Under the pieces are notes generated by a model. That model had not been told where the DNA came from. It searched no databases and was given only the letters and a program-made list of their open reading frames with translations. A stretch of 64,000 nt of DNA, taken from assembly GCA_963693305.1 (NCBI GenBank), contig OY855906.1, positions 16,223,661-16,287,660 of the forward strand, in the 5' to 3' direction. The translations under genes and the position numbers were made by a program. Below, in pieces: positions 60,171 through 64,000 of this stretch (position 1 is its first letter; every line of letters begins with the position of its first letter). Source of the stretch: Meandrina meandrites (taxonomy: Eukaryota > Cnidaria > Anthozoa > Scleractinia > Meandrinidae).

Positions 60171-60396
60171 TCAAGAGGCTGCCCTCTGGCCCGCAAGCCT
60201 GCCTGGGTAAAGCAACAGTACCATCTGACGAAACCTGAAAGAGATAAAGCCACTTGTGTTAACTAATAAAAGAAATAAGAAGGACACTTTCAGCAGTGCG
60301 ATGCCTCGGATTATTCTCTTGAATCATCGTTGAGGTATTCATATATTTGGTAGACTTTGGTATCATCTTAGTTGTCTTATTGTAGATTTTGTGTTA
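60171..60396 (-). repeat. Right arm of a recent inverted duplication (exon fragment)
   Basis: Minus-strand copy of the intron end, acceptor TTTCAG and exon 3 of the 58387 gene, reading GFVRWYCCFTQAGLRARGQPL without the 12-bp duplication. It has no upstream exons and is a pseudo-exon unless spliced to something else. Confidence 0.9.
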
Positions 60397-62270
60397 CCAA
60401 CTTAAAAGTGTTATATCATAAACTCCTTGAGGAACGAACGGTTCTGCTTGCAATGTGTATACAGTTCTAACTGTTGACTGCAGCTTTTACATGAAACATG
60501 AAGGATAGAAAGTTTACTTGCGCTGTTGAAAACATATATGTAAAGTAAATCTAATTAGTGTATATCTCTAACGTCACGTCTTTCGTTAAACACTTTATTG
60601 CCTGCTTAACACAAGAGAGCAAAGCAGGATTAATATTTTTTTCATTGGATAATTAATCAAAACACACAAGTAAAGCAATGATGTGCAACGAATCAATCAG
60701 TTAGTCTGGCGTGTGCGTGCCACTTTATTGTTCACCATGATATTAGACCGTCAGTTTAATTAACAAGGCACGCGCCACAATTAACTATCGATGCGCGAGA
60801 AGTGAGTTCTCTGAACCGAAACGAGAATCGTTGCTTTCTCTTTGTTTGATGCCCATTTAGAGCACGGATGAAAATAGACATGATGCAAAAATTTACCGAG
60901 CTGTACTAAAAACTCAGACGTATTGTAAATGTGCATTTACTTGAAAAAAAATTTTGGTACGACTCAGATATAAATGGTACGTGCCTAGTTGGATACAACC
61001 ATCTTATATCTAGCAATCCGTCCTTTAGGGTTAGGCGAGAAAACGTCACGAAAGTTAAATCATATGTTACTATATACAATTGTCTCTCGCTAGCAACAGA
61101 GCCGCCATTTACTATAAGGAGTCATAATAATAGGGACGGCAGATAGTTGTCATGGTGATTCAAATAACAAGGCACTTATTGGCCTTGTCCATCTTTAAAT
61201 TGTCTACTAATTGTGAGGAGTTATATTGCCGGCGAACTTTGATATACTTTTTTTATAAGAACCATTTTTATAAGAACGTTGAGAAAGAGATTTGCCTCAA
61301 AATTTGAAAAAAGAAAATGTATAGGCTAGAATAAGAACATCCTCAGGCTCAGCCAAGTTTTACGCGTTCTTATAAAAAAGTGCACTGTATCGACTTTCTC
61401 TATCACATCAAACCTTTAGGTTTTCCAAGAAATATCATCCTTGAAATATCAAGATGTTTTTAACAGACAGAGCACGAGAAAAAAGCGGCAATTAACCAAA
61501 GGATACTGCTTTTATTCGTCACGAAATTTGATAACTAATATTGAAATAAATATAGTACATGATAATTATCATGTTCATGAACAACTGTGAAATATTTTCA
61601 CCTTGCTGCAGATTGGGTTAGATATCAAGGGTGTTTGCCCCACCGTGAAGCACGTACAAAAGGAAAAGAGCAGCAATTTGGTGCAAGAAACGCGGATAGA
61701 TAAATTGAAGTTGTTAAACAGGCTTTTTGAGAACAACTAGGGGCCTTTGTCATGTATGCGTACGACGTCCTTCCTTTTACCCAATCTTGCAACAACTAAT
61801 TCAGTATTTTTTATTTTTGTGCATTACAAGTGTTGACAAGGTGCGCAATCTCAGTTTAAAAAAGTTGGATGCTAAAGAGCGAAGCCGTTCTAGACATTGC
61901 ACTCTGTAAGATTTCAAAATTAGCAGCTGATACTGTTTCGTCCTCATCACTGGCACAGATATTTACGGGACCATATATGTGTTGGAGTCTTCCCTGCTGA
62001 ATGGAAATTAGCTAAGAAAGCACATTTTTAAAGAGTGAGCAAGGTCAGTTTTCTCCGACTAGCCAGTAGTTTACAAAATATTTGGAAATATATTTGGCTA
62101 CGACCAACTTTGAATATTTAAAAGAAAGTGATTAATTGACCAACTACCAGTCCAGATTTTGCACGGGCCGGCAAGAAATCAATGCATCGGTCATATAAGG
62201 TTCTTTCACGGATAGACGGATGAACGGATGGATTGATGGACACGAAAATGGAAGACAAGTCAAGAACAAG
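60397..62270. other. Gene-free region
   Basis: Contains a foldback with arms ACTTTTTTTATAAGAAC (61248-61264) and GTTCTTATAAAAAAGT (61366-61381), probably a small DNA-transposon relic. No gene supported. Confidence 0.5.
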
Positions 62271-62424
62271 GTGGCCTTAAAAAAATTGCAATGGACGCAT
62301 GAATAAATTATATAACAAACTGAATAATATCTAAGAAATAAAGTCAAGAGGGTCAACACATATGTAACATGTATTCTGTTTTTTGGTGAATCAACTGATC
62401 AAAACTTGCAATAAACTTCGAACT

Positions 62425-63339
62425 TCATTTCAAATGAGCTGTTTCCAGAAATCCACTGGCGAATGCTTTCCCATACACATCTTTGATTCCTGCATGTTTG
62501 GCAATCTCCGCACCCATCATATCTGGATTGGTGCGATGATCCTTCAGCTTCGCAAATTCAGCGACTGCATTGACCGCTCCCTGCAAGGCACCACTTACAG
62601 CGGGAGCTGAATTCAATAGGAGAAAAAGGAATTTAGTTTAAATGCCAGCCATCAAGCCAAAACGTCTTCTAAATATACTCCCACCTCCTGTGACAATATT
62701 GTGACGAAATTTCGACACCACATTTTACCCTTTGAAGTAGTTATAGCCTTAACGGGAGTTCAATTTCAATTTTTGTTCTCATCGTGAGGAAAGCAAACCA
62801 AAATTTCGTGGTCTAGCTTGGTTGTTCGCTTGCATAGGACTATGAACAACGTTGTCCTGAACTATCACCTTTTTTATATACGGCATAACTGGCAAAAAAT
62901 AGATACCCCTTTTATTGAAATTTGGAGATGTTTTTCATAAGAAACGGATTTCTGTCGAGTTTGGGTCATTTGCTGTGCCTATACAATACTGTCTAAGATT
63001 TGAACAAGATGAGTACTCTATGGCCAGAGGTTTAGTTGTTGTACCAGAATATAACTTACTAATATCTCCACATTGCTGTTCTTCTTCCATTCGGTAATGT
63101 GTATTAACCCACCCCGGAGCTTGTTTCCTGTCTTCTACGCGAGTGTGTGAGTTGTAGAACCTGCCAGTTACTGAACCTATATGTTGATATGAACACGAAC
63201 AAAAACTTTCTTTACTCCTATTCCTTACTGAAGTAAAGTCACTTTAAATGTTCAACAATTGTTTTAAAAGTGCTCATGAACATCAAAGTAAATACACCAC
63301 GTTATTTAACTTACCAAGACCTTTATAGATTCTTTCCAT
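62425..63339 (-). CDS. Uncharacterised 107-aa protein, three exons, paralog C2
   Basis: Minus-strand exons 63315-63339, 63060-63176 and 62425-62606, same phases and splice sites as paralog C1, so the gene structure is confirmed by comparison. Starts MERIYKGLGSVTGRF; exon 2 is 9 nt longer than in C1 and exon 3 is 6 nt longer (AKLKDHRTNPDMMG). GALQGAVNAVAE and FASGFLETAHLK are conserved. All length differences are multiples of three and no stop intervenes, which suggests protein-level constraint. The C1 TATA box is not found here: a 160-bp hairpin begins 12 nt before the ATG. Introns and 3' flank are also duplicated (about 54485-55813 against 62280-63349). Confidence 0.85.
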
Positions 63340-63351
63340 GATTTTGACAAC

Positions 63352-63513
63352 AGTAGTATAGTCGGAGTCAAACGAATACCACCTCGGGCGCACCCACCAA
63401 ATTTTGCCTCTTTCCGTGACTAGTACTCCGGGGGATAAACCCCCTTCGTACTAGGGAAAGAGGCAAAGGTGGGTGCTGCTCGGTAGTATTCGTTTGACTC
63501 CGACTATACTACT
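63352..63513. mobile_element. Hairpin element 4, at the start of a possible larger element
   Basis: Arms of about 70 bp: AGTAGTATAGTCGGAGTCAA inward to CTCTTTCC, inverted at the right end as TTGACTCCGACTATACTACT. A small inner stem (GGGGG/CCCCC) sits at the centre near 63435. The left boundary coincides with the end of homology between the C1 and C2 5'UTRs, so this is an insertion. Confidence 0.85.
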
Positions 63514-63640
63514 TAGGAAAAACCGCAAAAACAGAGAAACAACTTTACAACAAAGGGCGGCGGGACAAGCAATTAGAGGAATGTAACATTAATGTAAACA
63601 ACAATTAATTAATTTAAAAAATATTTTTGCATAATATACA

Positions 63641-64000
63641 ATGGACGAAATAGACCTCAGTTCTTTTGAAGATGTAGACCTCGAATCTCTCGAACAAGAA
63701 CTTGCAAAAATAGACCCCACAGAACTGCGTTATTTATCGCAACTTCTTTCAGAAAACGTACCCGCAGTGAAAAAGATAATAAAGAATGTGCTAGAAGAAC
63801 CAATCCCAGAAACCACAAAGAAGCGATTAAAACCACCATTACAACCAAAACCTTACCAGCCAATAGCACCACCTAGAAAAAGGAACAGAAGAGAACAGCT
63901 TTTGAGACAATTTGATCCCATTCAACCGAATAACATAAGAAATGTGGCAGACTACCAGAATGAGATTATGAATCTGTTTGAAGACACGGAATTCGAGGGT
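63641..64000 (+). CDS. Unidentified ORF, 5' part (at least 120 aa, runs off the window)
   Basis: ATG 63641 (context ACAATGG) opens a frame with no stop to the last base, 120 codons. The N-terminus is very acidic (MDEIDLSSFEDVDLESLEQE). The middle is Pro/Lys-rich (RLKPPLQPKPYQPIAPPRKR), then RREQLLRQFDPIQPNN and another acidic stretch. Low complexity and charge segregation fit a structural or nucleic-acid-associated protein. It begins 127 bp after hairpin element 4 and could be the first ORF of a large mobile element, for example of Polinton/Maverick type (AG at the 5' end fits); that is speculation. No family recognised. Confidence 0.6.
   Translation, partial: MDEIDLSSFEDVDLESLEQELAKIDPTELRYLSQLLSENVPAVKKIIKNVLEEPIPETTKKRLKPPLQPKPYQPIAPPRKRNRREQLLRQFDPIQPNNIRNVADYQNEIMNLFEDTEFEG

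Noticed and set aside
1..64000. tRNA or rRNA genes
   Set aside because: No cloverleaf with A and B boxes and no rRNA core sequence was recognised by eye; a tRNAscan-SE run would settle it.

Overview
This is an animal nuclear window, AT-rich, with spliced genes (GT-AG introns, TATA boxes, AATAAA signals) and a heavy load of transposon relics. The mix of an L1/Tx1-type LINE, a Penelope-like element, many foldback MITEs, repeats headed by long hairpins, and small proteins I cannot place in any common animal family suggests a cnidarian, most likely an anthozoan such as a stony coral. That assignment is inference.

Layout. At 2.2 kb (+) lies a 130-aa protein whose paralog sits at 17.1-17.5 kb (-). 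Between them a five-exon SDR16C (RDH10/RDHE2-like) retinol dehydrogenase gene runs from 4.26 to 11.68 kb; it is the only gene here whose biochemistry is clear. At 24.6 kb (+) is a 328-aa protein with a glycine-zipper-like middle. At 34.9-35.9 kb (-) and 41.6-42.5 kb (+) are two paralogs of 333 and 312 aa with amphipathic helices and coiled coil around one short hydrophobic segment. At 48.6-51.2 kb is a decayed LINE and at 53.9-54.5 kb a decayed Penelope-like RT carrying a nested MITE. Two three-exon paralogs (102 and 107 aa) lie at 54.7-55.8 and 62.4-63.3 kb (-), with an unrelated three-exon 94-aa gene at 58.4-59.5 kb (+) between them. At the right edge an open frame (63641 onward) follows a 160-bp hairpin and leaves the window.

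The small genes form three paralog pairs plus singletons, so the window looks like a site of local gene duplication. Five single-exon coding genes, and the 58.4-kb gene, share one architecture: a 3' splice site lies 0-18 nt before the ATG, so the first exon is non-coding. Two matching promoter/first-exon candidates (TATA at 18864-18871 and 39021-39027, both minus) share GGGGCTATWTAA. Degenerate promoter-like modules recur between 38 and 58 kb, and inverted near 19 kb, often with no coding sequence attached. A membrane-active, defence-type role for some of these proteins is a hypothesis only; the sequence does not prove it.
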